This document shows, piece by piece, positions 1 to 6,630 of a stretch of 19,318 nucleotides of DNA (position 1 is its first letter; the number at the start of each line of letters is the position of its first letter). The DNA is taken from positions 1 to 19,318 of the forward strand of contig CADDYT010000124.1 of assembly GCA_902810755.1 (NCBI GenBank), given 5' to 3'. The DNA comes from Chloroflexota bacterium (GTDB lineage Bacteria > Chloroflexota > Ktedonobacteria > Ktedonobacterales > Ktedonobacteraceae). A program made the translations under genes and the position numbers. The notes below the pieces were generated by a model. The model searched no databases. It was not told the origin of the DNA and was given only the letters and a program-made list of their open reading frames with translations.

Positions 1-123
1 GCCGAACATGTGCGGCAAGTGCGCGCCTGGCTCGCAGGGTTTCGCCGCAGCGCCTTCTATCCCGCTACAGAACCAGGATGGTGGCGTCAGCCGCGTCAAC
101 TGGCGCTGGCCACCTTGCTCTGA
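1..123 (+). CDS. 3' end of an unidentified gene
   Basis: An open frame runs from the first base of the window to a TGA at 121-123 and gives 40 residues ending in PRQLALATLL. Its start lies outside the window. The fragment is rich in Arg, Trp and Ala and carries no motif I recognise. It is treated as coding because it is open from the window edge, uses the same GC-rich codons as its neighbours, and is followed within 60 bp by a gene-end type hairpin (176-223). The family cannot be named from this piece. Confidence 0.45.
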   Translation, partial: AEHVRQVRAWLAGFRRSAFYPATEPGWWRQPRQLALATLL

Positions 124-175
124 GAGCCGTTCCCATCCTTTCCCTTCCCTTCCTTGCCTTGCCGGTTCCTGACCC

Positions 176-223
176 CATCAGAGGAGCCACCCCTCGCCTG
201 CAAGCACGGCAGCTCCTCTGATG
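176..223. terminator. Terminator-like hairpin without T-tract
   Basis: A perfect 12-bp inverted repeat, CATCAGAGGAGC at 176-187 and its complement at 212-223, encloses a 24-nt loop. It lies 52 bp after the stop at 123 and before the small gene at 320. No run of T follows, so intrinsic termination is uncertain; it could instead protect the 3' end of the mRNA or be a protein-binding site. Confidence 0.4.
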
Positions 224-319
224 TGCGGGGAGACCCCCTCTTTCAGTGTAGCAGAAGGGCGTTCTCCCTGGCAATGGTCAGGCCATCAGTCCTACGAACG
301 AAAGAGAGGAGAGCACCCC

Positions 320-583
320 ATGCAATGGCCATGTACCTATCAAACGGAGACCCGACGCCTGATCGGCGTCCTGCAACACTGGCAGGTATTGCTCGCTCCT
401 ACGCGCGAGGCCGTGACCGAGGTGACGCTGGCCGATGTGCAGGCCGTCACCGCAGCCTTGCTGCACACCTTTGGCCCCACCACCACGCTGGAAACGCTGA
501 TCCAGCACCTGGTCGCCCAAGACCTGCGTGAGCAGATCGAGCAGCGTCAGGCAGGCCCGCAGGCGACCAGCGTGGCCGCCTGA
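320..583 (+). CDS. Small protein of unknown function (87 aa)
   Basis: The ATG at 320 follows the purine-rich ribosome binding site GAGAGGAGAG (about 304-313) at normal spacing, which decides this start over an in-frame ATG at 221. The 87-residue product is soluble, with no signal peptide or membrane segment. It appears mostly helical, with a central stretch rich in Leu, Val, Thr and Ala and a charged segment QDLREQIEQRQ near the C terminus that could form a short coiled coil. I do not recognise a family. It stands alone between two hairpins (176-223 and 642-683), so it is probably transcribed as its own unit or as the last gene of an upstream operon. Codon use resembles the neighbouring genes. 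Confidence 0.55.
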   Translation: MQWPCTYQTETRRLIGVLQHWQVLLAPTREAVTEVTLADVQAVTAALLHTFGPTTTLETLIQHLVAQDLREQIEQRQAGPQATSVAA

Positions 584-977
584 GAGAGACGGGCCGGGTG
601 GCTCACCCGACTTCGACCGACCGACCGTCTCTCTGGCTCACCAGGCATCCCATCCCCCACGACAAGGAGAGATGGGATGCCTGATGAGACAACTGGCCGC
701 GTCCTTGCGCAAGGGGGCAGGTGGGCTGGTGTGTCCACCTGCTGATCGGCTCGCATCCGATACGCGGCTCCCTCCTCTCTCTGCCCACCCGCACGCCTGC
801 CTGCTACTTCGCAGTGAGAGGGCTTTGCTCCCTGTCCCCTGTTCGTGGGTGTTGCTACGAGCCTGACCGGCAGGCAGGTCACGCCCGGACAGGCAGGTGG
901 GCGCAGGCAGACAGGCAGGTGAGAGGAGTTGCTTGGCCTGCTACCCATTCAGACAGTTCCAGAAAGAGAGGAAAGCG
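584..977. other. Intergenic region with hairpins and short repeats
   Basis: No frame here reads like protein. Besides the hairpin at 642-683 there is a second stem, GCAGGTGG at 717-724 paired with CCACCTGC at 735-742. The motif CAGGCAGGT occurs three times, at 871-879, 890-898 and 912-920. A ribosome binding site AGAGAGGAAAG sits just before the ATG at 978. No good sigma-70 promoter is evident. Confidence 0.5.
642..683. terminator. Terminator-like hairpin after the small gene
   Basis: A perfect 13-bp inverted repeat (CAGGCATCCCATC at 642-654, complement at 671-683) with a 16-nt loop lies 58 bp past the stop of the gene ending at 583. There is no T-tract on either strand, so it is a strong RNA fold but not a canonical intrinsic terminator. 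Confidence 0.45.
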
Positions 978-1430
978 ATGACGTGTTCACCTTTTTCACC
1001 ATCCTTTGTCACCCAGAATCCAGGCGGCCCGCACGGCATCCCCGACGGCAGCGGTGCGCTCTGTCCTTCCCCCGACGGCAGCTCCCTCGCCGTCTGCGGC
1101 CCCAACCACACCGTCGAGGTATGGGATGCCCACGCTCACCACCGTCGGCTCACCTACTACGGGCACCAGGATGGCCTTTATCGCCGCCTCATGGGCCATA
1201 TCCTCGCCATCGCCTGGTCGCCGGATGGCACCCGCATCGCGTCTCTGAGCAGCAACGGCTCGCTGCACGTGTGGGATGCCCGCACCGGCATCCATCAGCG
1301 CACCTTGCTGCCTGCAACCGTTGAGAGGCCCACGCCAGAGCCGCAGTGCGCACTGCGCTGGCAGACGGAGGGTCTGTGCCTTGTGCGACGGCACGGCTCG
1401 TCGCTGGAGCAGCAGCGATGGGTACTGTGA
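978..1430 (+). pseudogene. WD40-repeat protein remnant, probably frameshifted
   Basis: The ATG at 978 follows AGAGAGGAAAG. The 150-residue frame contains two recognisable WD40 repeat cores: one with CPSPDGSSLAVCG and TVEVWDAH, the next with IAWSPDGTRIASLS, SNGSLHVWDARTG. WD40 proteins form beta-propellers that act as scaffolds and normally have seven or more repeats, so two are too few to close a propeller. After about 1320 this frame stops looking like WD40, while another frame at 1372-1425 reads VCALCDGTARRWSSSDGY, which fits a WD40 strand ending (the usual DGTVRVWD pattern) and runs to a stop at 1464. This suggests a frameshift between about 1320 and 1375 in a decayed gene. A short genuine protein or a sequencing error remain possible. 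Confidence 0.5.
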
Positions 1431-2323
1431 GCCGGCGCCAGTCCCTCTGCATCCAGGCTCATGACCAGGCTTGCCCCTACCCGCCGGACGGGCAGCCACA
1501 CAGAGAGGCCAGCACCCTGGAAGAAGGGGGGCAGCCTCTCTCCCTGCAACACAGGCCCCTGGATGCCTTGCTGCAAGAGGCCCGACGGGAAAACAGCGGT
1601 CAGGGTCAAGGCAGCAGGCTGCTGCCCCCACATGGAGCGACCTTCGAGGTCTTGCGCCGGGCCTTGCTCTTGCGTGACGAGGCGGCCTGGTGCGCCCTGT
1701 ACCAGTTGTACACGCCGCTGGTGCAAGCCTGGATTCTGCTGCACAGTCACAGGCTTAGGCTTGCTTGCGAGAGGGAGGAACTGGTCAACGAAACCTTTGC
1801 CAAATTTGCGGCGGCCATTTCCACCGAGCGATGGCAGCAATTTCCTGATACCGGCCACCTGCTTGCCTATCTGAAGCGTTGCGCCACGACCGTCGTCGTC
1901 GATGCCGGGCGGCACCAGCAACGAAGGACACGTGAGGTTTCCCTTGAGACGCTCGAGACGCTCGACCACGAGCAGTCCACGCTGCTGGATGATCCCGCCG
2001 AGGTGGTCAGCCAACACCTCGTCTGGCACGACTTCTGGCGGGTGATGGGCGAGGCGGCGCGCAGTCAGCAGGAACGTCTGCTGGTGCAGCAGCACTTCGG
2101 GCAAGGGGTTCCGCTGCGCGAGCTGGCGCGTCGCTATCCCGACCTGTTCCCCCGCCCGCAGAGCATCCACGCCCTCAAGAAGAATCTGCTGCGACGCCTG
2201 CGCCAGAACCGCGCCGTGCAGCAAGCCGCTGGTCTTGTCGGGCTGCAGCACATGGCTGACATGGGTGCGCAGCCCTCTCACAAGAGCGGGGCTGCGCTCT
2301 CTGAGCAAGGGAAGACGCGATGA
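1418..2323 (+). CDS. Sigma-70-family (ECF-like) protein
   Basis: The 301-residue product has the layout of an extracytoplasmic-function type sigma factor. A region-2-like segment lies at about residues 88-170 (DEAAWCALYQLYTPLVQAW, then ELVNETFAKF, then YLKRCATTVVVDAGRHQQRR), and a region-4-like helix-turn-helix segment at about 205-265 (QQERLLVQQHFGQGVPLREL, later SIHALKKNLLRRLRQN). The first 85 residues are a polar, low-complexity extension. I chose the ATG at 1418 because GGAG lies 8 nt upstream; an in-frame ATG at 1346 is possible but has a worse context. The start overlaps the WD40 remnant. No anti-sigma gene is adjacent. It is longer than a standard ECF sigma (about 200 residues), so it may be a diverged member that recruits RNA polymerase to few promoters, or a DNA-binding relative. 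The family call is moderately sure, the role is not known. Confidence 0.6.
   Translation: MGTVSRRQSLCIQAHDQACPYPPDGQPHREASTLEEGGQPLSLQHRPLDALLQEARRENSGQGQGSRLLPPHGATFEVLRRALLLRDEAAWCALYQLYTPLVQAWILLHSHRLRLACEREELVNETFAKFAAAISTERWQQFPDTGHLLAYLKRCATTVVVDAGRHQQRRTREVSLETLETLDHEQSTLLDDPAEVVSQHLVWHDFWRVMGEAARSQQERLLVQQHFGQGVPLRELARRYPDLFPRPQSIHALKKNLLRRLRQNRAVQQAAGLVGLQHMADMGAQPSHKSGAALSEQGKTR
2267..2297. other. Hairpin inside the sigma-like gene end
   Basis: GCGCAGCCC (2267-2275) pairs with GGGCTGCGC (2289-2297) across a 13-nt loop, 26 bp before the stop at 2323. It lies within coding sequence and has no T-tract; it may slow polymerase or protect the message, or be chance in GC-rich DNA. Confidence 0.3.
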
Positions 2324-2417
2324 GAAGAGCAGCCGACCGTCGCTCAGGCAGATGGCTGGCTTGCGCGTGGGTGAACAGCAAGCAGAGCCGTGATGCAAAG
2401 AACGAGAGGAGCACAAA

Positions 2418-3332
2418 ATGATCGGTCAAAGCTGTCCGCCTGGAGCGTCTCGCGGCGGTCATGCGCTCTGGGCAGAAGGAGAGGAACACCCCACGACGGT
2501 TCCTCTCCTCACCTTCGGCAGTGATCTGCCGCTACGCAAGCGTTTTTTTGGGCCGGAAGCGTTCTGGCATCCGGCCAAGCTGCACCTGCGTCTGTTGCAA
2601 TTCCTCATCGACCGCTACAGCCGACCGGGCGACCTGCTCTGTGACCCGATGGCCGGTTCCGGCTCCATCTTGCTGGCCGCCCTCTGTGGTCGGAACGTGA
2701 TTGCCCGTGATCTGGAGCTGCACTGGGTCGCGCTGATGCGCCGGAGCGCCGAACGGATCGCCGAGCAGGCCGGTCTGTTCGCAGGCACCATGCTCATTGA
2801 GCAGGCCGACGCAATGCAGCCCTGGGGTCTTGCGGCCAGACCAGACGCGGTGATTTGCTCGCCGCCCTACGGCTGTGAGATGAGCGCCAGCCCGCACGCA
2901 CAGAAAACGCTGCCCTATCGCCTCTCGCATCTGCCGCATGACGACCGCTGGGATCGCTATCTGAACGGCCCGAATGGAGCCACGACAGCATGGCTGTCGT
3001 TCCATTACGGCACCAGCACCAACCAAATCGGGAGATGGCGCGGGAAACGGTACTGGCGTGCGATGCAGGCGGTCTACGAGCAGGCCCATGAGGCTCTTCG
3101 TTCCGACGGCTTGCTCATCCTCATCCTCAAAGACCACATCAAGGATGGGCAGCGGCAGCCGATGGCGGCGCTCACCATCGCCCTGTGTCAGCAACTCGGC
3201 TTCCACCTGAGCGACCGGTGGCAGCGCCGGGTGCATCCCCTCTCGCTGTGGCAGCGCCGACGCAAAGAGCAGGGCTTGCCGGTGATCGAGGAAGAGGAGG
3301 TCTTGATCTTCAGCAAAGCAAAAAAGAGGTAG
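2418..3332 (+). CDS. Orphan amino-DNA methyltransferase (N6-A or N4-C)
   Basis: The 304-residue protein carries the hallmarks of an S-adenosylmethionine-dependent amino-methyltransferase. The cofactor motif I is DPMAGSGS (residues 76-83), preceded by a motif-X-like FWHPAKLHLR (49-58), and the catalytic motif IV is SPPY (148-151). A later strand LLILILKDHI with DGQRQPMAA fits the core fold. The motif order X-I-IV differs from the common beta-class order (IV before I). The SPPY type is used by enzymes that methylate exocyclic amino groups of adenine or cytosine. The ATG at 2418 follows GAGAGGAG at about 2408-2415. It lies 94 bp after the sigma-like gene, possibly in one operon. No restriction endonuclease or specificity subunit is adjacent, so it looks solitary, as is common on mobile elements. 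A nucleic-acid substrate other than DNA cannot be excluded. Confidence 0.75.
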   Translation: MIGQSCPPGASRGGHALWAEGEEHPTTVPLLTFGSDLPLRKRFFGPEAFWHPAKLHLRLLQFLIDRYSRPGDLLCDPMAGSGSILLAALCGRNVIARDLELHWVALMRRSAERIAEQAGLFAGTMLIEQADAMQPWGLAARPDAVICSPPYGCEMSASPHAQKTLPYRLSHLPHDDRWDRYLNGPNGATTAWLSFHYGTSTNQIGRWRGKRYWRAMQAVYEQAHEALRSDGLLILILKDHIKDGQRQPMAALTIALCQQLGFHLSDRWQRRVHPLSLWQRRRKEQGLPVIEEEEVLIFSKAKKR

Positions 3333-3524
3333 GTGAAAGAGATGACGACACGCATAGAGCGTGCTGAGCAGGACAGTCGTACAGTGATGTCGTCTCGCTC
3401 AGCAGGATGCGGTGAGCAGACGAGACAGCGTGTTTTGCACGCTCTCCGGCAGATGACGAGCAGACTTCTGTACTCGATGCGTTTTAGAGAGAATATTGAC
3501 CTGCAACTGTAAGGAGTTTCCGTT
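3333..3524. promoter_or_regulatory. Leader region of the first xis-int module
   Basis: This 192-bp gap separates the methyltransferase gene from the GTG-started excisionase gene. It contains a short hairpin, AGCGTG (3427-3432) with CACGCT (3438-3443), and several near-repeats of GAGCAGAC and GATGACGA-type sequence. I see no convincing sigma-70 promoter, only an A/T-richer stretch at about 3480-3500. Confidence 0.3.
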
Positions 3525-3559
3525 GTGAGAAAACCTTCTTCTGTGAGAAAACCTTCTTC
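3524..3559 (+). repeat. 18-bp tandem duplication over the xis start
   Basis: TGTGAGAAAACCTTCTTC occurs twice in direct succession (3524-3541 and 3542-3559). It encodes VRKPSS twice and so duplicates the GTG start codon. Only the first copy has AAGGAG (3511-3516) at good spacing. Confidence 0.8.
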
Positions 3560-3812
3560 CCCCGCGCCTGTTCTGCTCACCACTCCATTGCTCACGGTGG
3601 AAGATGCGGCACAGCTCTTGAAAGTCAGCCGCTCAAAACTCTATGAGCTGATTCACAAAGGATTGCCGACGATCAAGATTGATGGCAAGCGGCGTATTCT
3701 GCCAGCCGCTTTGGCGGCCTGGGTACAAGCGCAGGCAGAAGACACAGTCACCTCGCTGCCAGCCAGCCATGTCCAGAAAGCGAGGAGCAGGCGTGGTCAA
3801 ACGAACACATAA
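3525..3812 (+). CDS. Excisionase-like helix-turn-helix protein
   Basis: The 95-residue product has the MerR/excisionase-type winged helix-turn-helix fold (HTH_17 style): LLTVEDAAQLLKVSRSKLYELIHKGLPTIKIDGKRRILPAALAAWV spans about residues 23-68. Proteins of this kind bend DNA at attachment sites and set the direction of tyrosine integrases, or repress the integrase promoter. The start is a GTG at 3525, 8 nt after AAGGAG, and the first twelve residues are a repeat of VRKPSS. The gene overlaps the start of the integrase by 20 bp if that gene starts at 3793, so the two are translationally coupled. A short Ser/Arg-rich tail follows the domain. The HTH call is firm; the specific role as excisionase rests on the context. 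Confidence 0.75.
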   Translation: MRKPSSVRKPSSPAPVLLTTPLLTVEDAAQLLKVSRSKLYELIHKGLPTIKIDGKRRILPAALAAWVQAQAEDTVTSLPASHVQKARSRRGQTNT

Positions 3813-4995
3813 AACGCCATCGAGAAGAAACAGTAGGAGGCAACCGAAAGGAGAGGGATCAGTTTTTCAGCGCAAGGACGGGCGCTGGGTTGCTCAGGTG
3901 ACGCTGGAAGATGGTCGGCAAAAACAATTCTACGCCAGCAGCGAAAAGGAAGCCTGGGGCAAATTGCATGAGGCTCTGCGCGAAGTCGAACAAGGGACAA
4001 TCTTGCCTGACCGCGATCAGCGGCTCTCTCAGTACCTTGACCACTGGCTGGAGCAGATCGAGCGACCAACGCTGAAAATAAGCAGCTACAAGCGATACCG
4101 CAGCATCCTGGATCATCACCTCATTCCAGCACTCGGACACCTGTATATGCGGAAGCTGCACGTCGAACATCTAGATCGCTTCTATGCGAAAAAACAAGCT
4201 GATGGCCTCTCGCCGAAAACCATCCACCTGATACACAGCGTTTTGCATCAGGCCCTCGAAACGGCGGTACGGCGTCATTATCTCAGCCGCAATGTGTGCG
4301 ATGACGCCGTCCTGCCTCGCATTCCCCGGCGCGACATCCACCCGCTTTCCACCGAGCAAGCGGGTCGTCTGCTTCAGGTGGCCAGAGGTCATCGCCTGGA
4401 AACGCTGATCGCCCTGGCCCTCACCACCGGCATGCGGCGTGGAGAATTGCTTGCTCTCACCTGGGACGACATCGATCTGGCAGAAGGAAAAGTGTCCATA
4501 CGACACACCGTCAATCGTTATGGGGCTGGTGTTGGCTACGTGGTTTCAGAACCGAAAACAGCTAAAGGAAGACGCAGCATTATTCTTCCGCCTTTTGTGC
4601 GTGATCTGCTCCAGCACCACCGGATCGCGCAGCAGGAACTCAAAACCCAGGCAGGAACACGATGGCAAGAACACGGGCTAGTGTTTGCGAGCAATACAGG
4701 GACGTTTTTTCATCCTAACCGGTTGCTCAAGGAATTTCACCAACTGCTCCGTGAGGCCGGACTGCCCCCTATGAGGTTTCACGACCTGCGGCATAGTGCG
4801 GCAACCATCCTGCTCAGTATGGGGGTGCATCCAAAGGTCGTGCAAGAAATTCTGGGCCATAGCGACATCAGCATGACGTTGGATACTTATTCGCACGTCC
4901 TGCCTACGCTGCAACAGGAGGCGATGGCCAAACTGGATCAGGCATTTGGTTCCGGGCCGCGCTTGCAGGCTCAACAACAGCAGGAACGACCATAA
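3793..4995 (+). CDS. Tyrosine recombinase / phage-type integrase
   Basis: This 400-residue enzyme cuts and rejoins DNA at attachment sites through a covalent phosphotyrosine. The domains run in order: an N-terminal arm-binding domain of the AP2-like type (GEGSVFQRKDGRWVAQVTL), a SAM-like core-binding domain (LSQYLDHWLEQI to LHQALETAVRR), and the catalytic domain. All key catalytic residues are visible: R215 in TTGMRRGEL, H330 and R333 in HDLRHSAAT, H356 in LGHSDIS and nucleophile Y366 in DTYSHV. I favour the GTG at 3793 because GAGGAG lies at 3782-3787; the ATG at 3769 is in frame but has no ribosome binding site. It overlaps the xis gene and is followed 8 bp past its stop by a strong hairpin. 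It is related to the integrase at 10989-12116. The gene appears intact. Confidence 0.9.
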   Translation: MVKRTHKTPSRRNSRRQPKGEGSVFQRKDGRWVAQVTLEDGRQKQFYASSEKEAWGKLHEALREVEQGTILPDRDQRLSQYLDHWLEQIERPTLKISSYKRYRSILDHHLIPALGHLYMRKLHVEHLDRFYAKKQADGLSPKTIHLIHSVLHQALETAVRRHYLSRNVCDDAVLPRIPRRDIHPLSTEQAGRLLQVARGHRLETLIALALTTGMRRGELLALTWDDIDLAEGKVSIRHTVNRYGAGVGYVVSEPKTAKGRRSIILPPFVRDLLQHHRIAQQELKTQAGTRWQEHGLVFASNTGTFFHPNRLLKEFHQLLREAGLPPMRFHDLRHSAATILLSMGVHPKVVQEILGHSDISMTLDTYSHVLPTLQQEAMAKLDQAFGSGPRLQAQQQQERP

Positions 4996-5003
4996 TGCGC
5001 TTC

Positions 5004-5038
5004 CCACTCTCTCTCTGCATTGAGCAGAGAGAGAGTGG
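5004..5038. terminator. Strong hairpin at the end of the integrase gene
   Basis: A perfect 15-bp stem (CCACTCTCTCTCTGC at 5004-5018, complement at 5024-5038) with a 5-nt loop starts 8 bp after the integrase stop. Only two T follow on the + strand, so it is terminator-like but lacks a proper U-tract. The CT/GA alternation is unusual. Confidence 0.55.
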
Positions 5039-5121
5039 TTCACGGAGGAAGCCCTGGTGATCGTCATGGAGAAGGAGAGCGTCCTTTTAAAAAGCCTTGA
5101 GTTTTTGGGAAAGAATATCTC

Positions 5122-5150
5122 TTGACTTACAAGGGTGATACTCGTACACT
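5122..5150 (+). promoter_or_regulatory. Putative sigma-70 promoter for the nucleotidyltransferase genes
   Basis: TTGACT (5122-5127) and TACACT (5145-5150) are separated by exactly 17 bp, close to the sigma-70 consensus. Transcription would begin near 5157, giving a very short leader with a GAGG ribosome binding site at 5158-5161. It lies just downstream of the integrase gene hairpin, so it would give the following genes independent expression. Confidence 0.55.
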
Positions 5151-5169
5151 CTAGAGTGAGGTGCAGATG

Positions 5170-6036
5170 ATGAGAACACAATCCATCGATACCCATGCCG
5201 AGACTGAGCGGGTCATGATTGAGCTGATCCGTCTAGCCCCAATGAGCAAACGTTTTCGGCTCGTGCAATCCCTCACGCAGAGCGCCTTGCGGTCGAGTAT
5301 CCACGCATGGCTGGAGAGACATCCGGTGGCCAGCGAACAGGATGCTGCCGTTCACGTTCTCTCATGCGTCTATGGAGCCATGCTCGCCCAGCGTGTGCAG
5401 AAGGCACTGGAGAGACATGAGGACTGGCATGTGCAGCCCATCGACCTCATGGCAGTTCTGCTTCCGGCGCTGCAGGCCTTTGAGCAGTTGCACGTGCCAG
5501 TGTATCTTGGCGGCTCGATTGCCAGCTCTCTGCATGGGATGCAGCAACTGGCGCGGGACATCGACCTGGTGGTGGACTTGCCTCCACACGCCATCGCTCC
5601 CCTGCTCGACCTGCTCAAGCCGTGCTACATCCTGGATGAAGGTGAAATCCGAGAGGCAGTAGGCAGCCGCACCTCGTACTCGTTGATTCACCTGGATTCC
5701 TTAATGAAGGTGGATGTGATCCTGCTCAAACGAGGGGCTTTCGATACCTGCATGCACCAGCTTGTCAGTCAGCACGCCCTTGATGAGAACACCTCTCCCA
5801 TCTGGCTTGCCTCGGCCTGCGAAATGATTCTGTTCAAGTTGCGGCGCTATCAGCAAGACGAGCGATCACACACAGATGGCATGCACGATGATGCCGAATG
5901 GAACGATGTCCTGGGGATGCTCAAAGTGCAGGCACCCGTTCTCGATCTGTCTCTGCTTGAAGTCTGGGCCGAAGTCCTCGATGTGACGGAGACGTGGCGA
6001 CGAGCGTTGATCGACGCCGGGCTGCAAGATGCTTGA
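5170..6036 (+). CDS. Nucleotidyltransferase-fold protein, long paralogue
   Basis: The 288-residue product has the core signature of a nucleotidyltransferase-fold enzyme: GGSIASS at 114-120, paired acidic residues in RDIDLVVDL (D130, D132) and a third in MKVDVILL (D182). This resembles the AbiEii / minimal nucleotidyltransferase group, whose members move a nucleoside monophosphate onto a protein, RNA or small molecule; some are toxins or antitoxins. About 95 residues of helical sequence precede the fold and are absent from the second copy at 6156. A C-terminal helical part (WNDVLGMLKVQ to RALIDAGL) matches the displaced end at 10437-10577. GAGG at 5158-5161 favours the ATG at 5170; ATG 5167 or GTG 5161 are alternatives. 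The substrate is unknown. The gene appears intact. Confidence 0.65.
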   Translation: MRTQSIDTHAETERVMIELIRLAPMSKRFRLVQSLTQSALRSSIHAWLERHPVASEQDAAVHVLSCVYGAMLAQRVQKALERHEDWHVQPIDLMAVLLPALQAFEQLHVPVYLGGSIASSLHGMQQLARDIDLVVDLPPHAIAPLLDLLKPCYILDEGEIREAVGSRTSYSLIHLDSLMKVDVILLKRGAFDTCMHQLVSQHALDENTSPIWLASACEMILFKLRRYQQDERSHTDGMHDDAEWNDVLGMLKVQAPVLDLSLLEVWAEVLDVTETWRRALIDAGLQDA

Positions 6037-6060
6037 TGGCGATCAAGCACCAACAGACGA

Positions 6061-6093
6061 GGGAAGCAGAGCCGTCTCACGCTCCTGCTTCCC
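6061..6093. terminator. Hairpin between the two nucleotidyltransferase genes
   Basis: GGGAAGCAG (6061-6069) pairs perfectly with CTGCTTCCC (6085-6093) around a 15-nt loop, 24 bp past the stop of the first gene. No T-tract follows, so read-through into the second gene is likely. Confidence 0.4.
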
Positions 6094-6155
6094 CAGCGGT
6101 GAGAGCGAAGCTGACACACAAGCTCAGGTGACGTATGGAAAGGAGTACTACGCCG

Positions 6156-6607
6156 ATGTCGATGTACCATGAGGTGATGGAGGCCCTCACCCCCCTCGTC
6201 GATGCCTTCGAGCAGCTTGGCATCGCGTACTATATCGGTGGTTCCGTTTCCAGCTCACTCCACGGTCTGGCCCGGCGTACCCAGGATGTGGACGTCATTG
6301 CGGATATTCGATCACATCAGGTGCGTTTGCTGGTGCAACGACTCCAGCCCGACTATTATGTTGATGAGCAAGCCTGGCAAGACGCGGTTCGGCGAGGCTT
6401 GCCCTACAGCGTGATCCACCTGGACACGATGGTGAAGATAGACCTCATGCCCCTCAAACAGCGCGCCTTTACGAGAGAAGAGGCCAGCCGAGCCCAGGCG
6501 CACGTCCTGGAAGCTGGCATGCGACCGGTGAGAGTAGCCTCGGCTGAGGATGCTATCTTGACCAAACTAGAGTGGTTTGAGATGGGAGGGCATTCCTCGT
6601 CGCGGCA
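6156..6607 (+). pseudogene. Nucleotidyltransferase-fold gene, 5' fragment cut by a mobile element
   Basis: This is a shorter paralogue of the gene at 5170. It keeps GGSVSSSLHG (28-37), the acidic pair in QDVDVIADI (D44, D46) and D96 in VKIDLMPLK, so the catalytic fold is complete. The ATG at 6156 has AAGGAG 10 nt upstream (6140-6145); ATG 6135 is an alternative. Coding similarity stops after residue 150 (GGHSSSR, Arg codon 6603-6605). Beyond that the frame runs into the terminal sequence of the Tn554-like element and reads unrelated residues to a stop at 6776. The missing C-terminal 46 residues, starting QWNDILGIM, lie at 10437-10577. Joined, CGG followed by CAG TGG AAT restores an in-frame gene of about 196 residues. 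Whether the truncated product retains any activity is unknown. Confidence 0.8.
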
Positions 6608-6630
6608 TTATATGGAATACACTGACCCCT

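Noticed and set aside
871..920. CAGGCAGGT copies as a CRISPR-like or iteron array
   Set aside because: Only three 9-bp copies with spacings of 19 and 22 bp; too short and few for a CRISPR array, and no replication gene is nearby for an origin.
547..948. Minus-strand open frame in the 584-977 gap
   Set aside because: Composition is low-complexity Pro/Arg/Cys, with no ribosome binding site or domain, and it overlaps strong hairpins.
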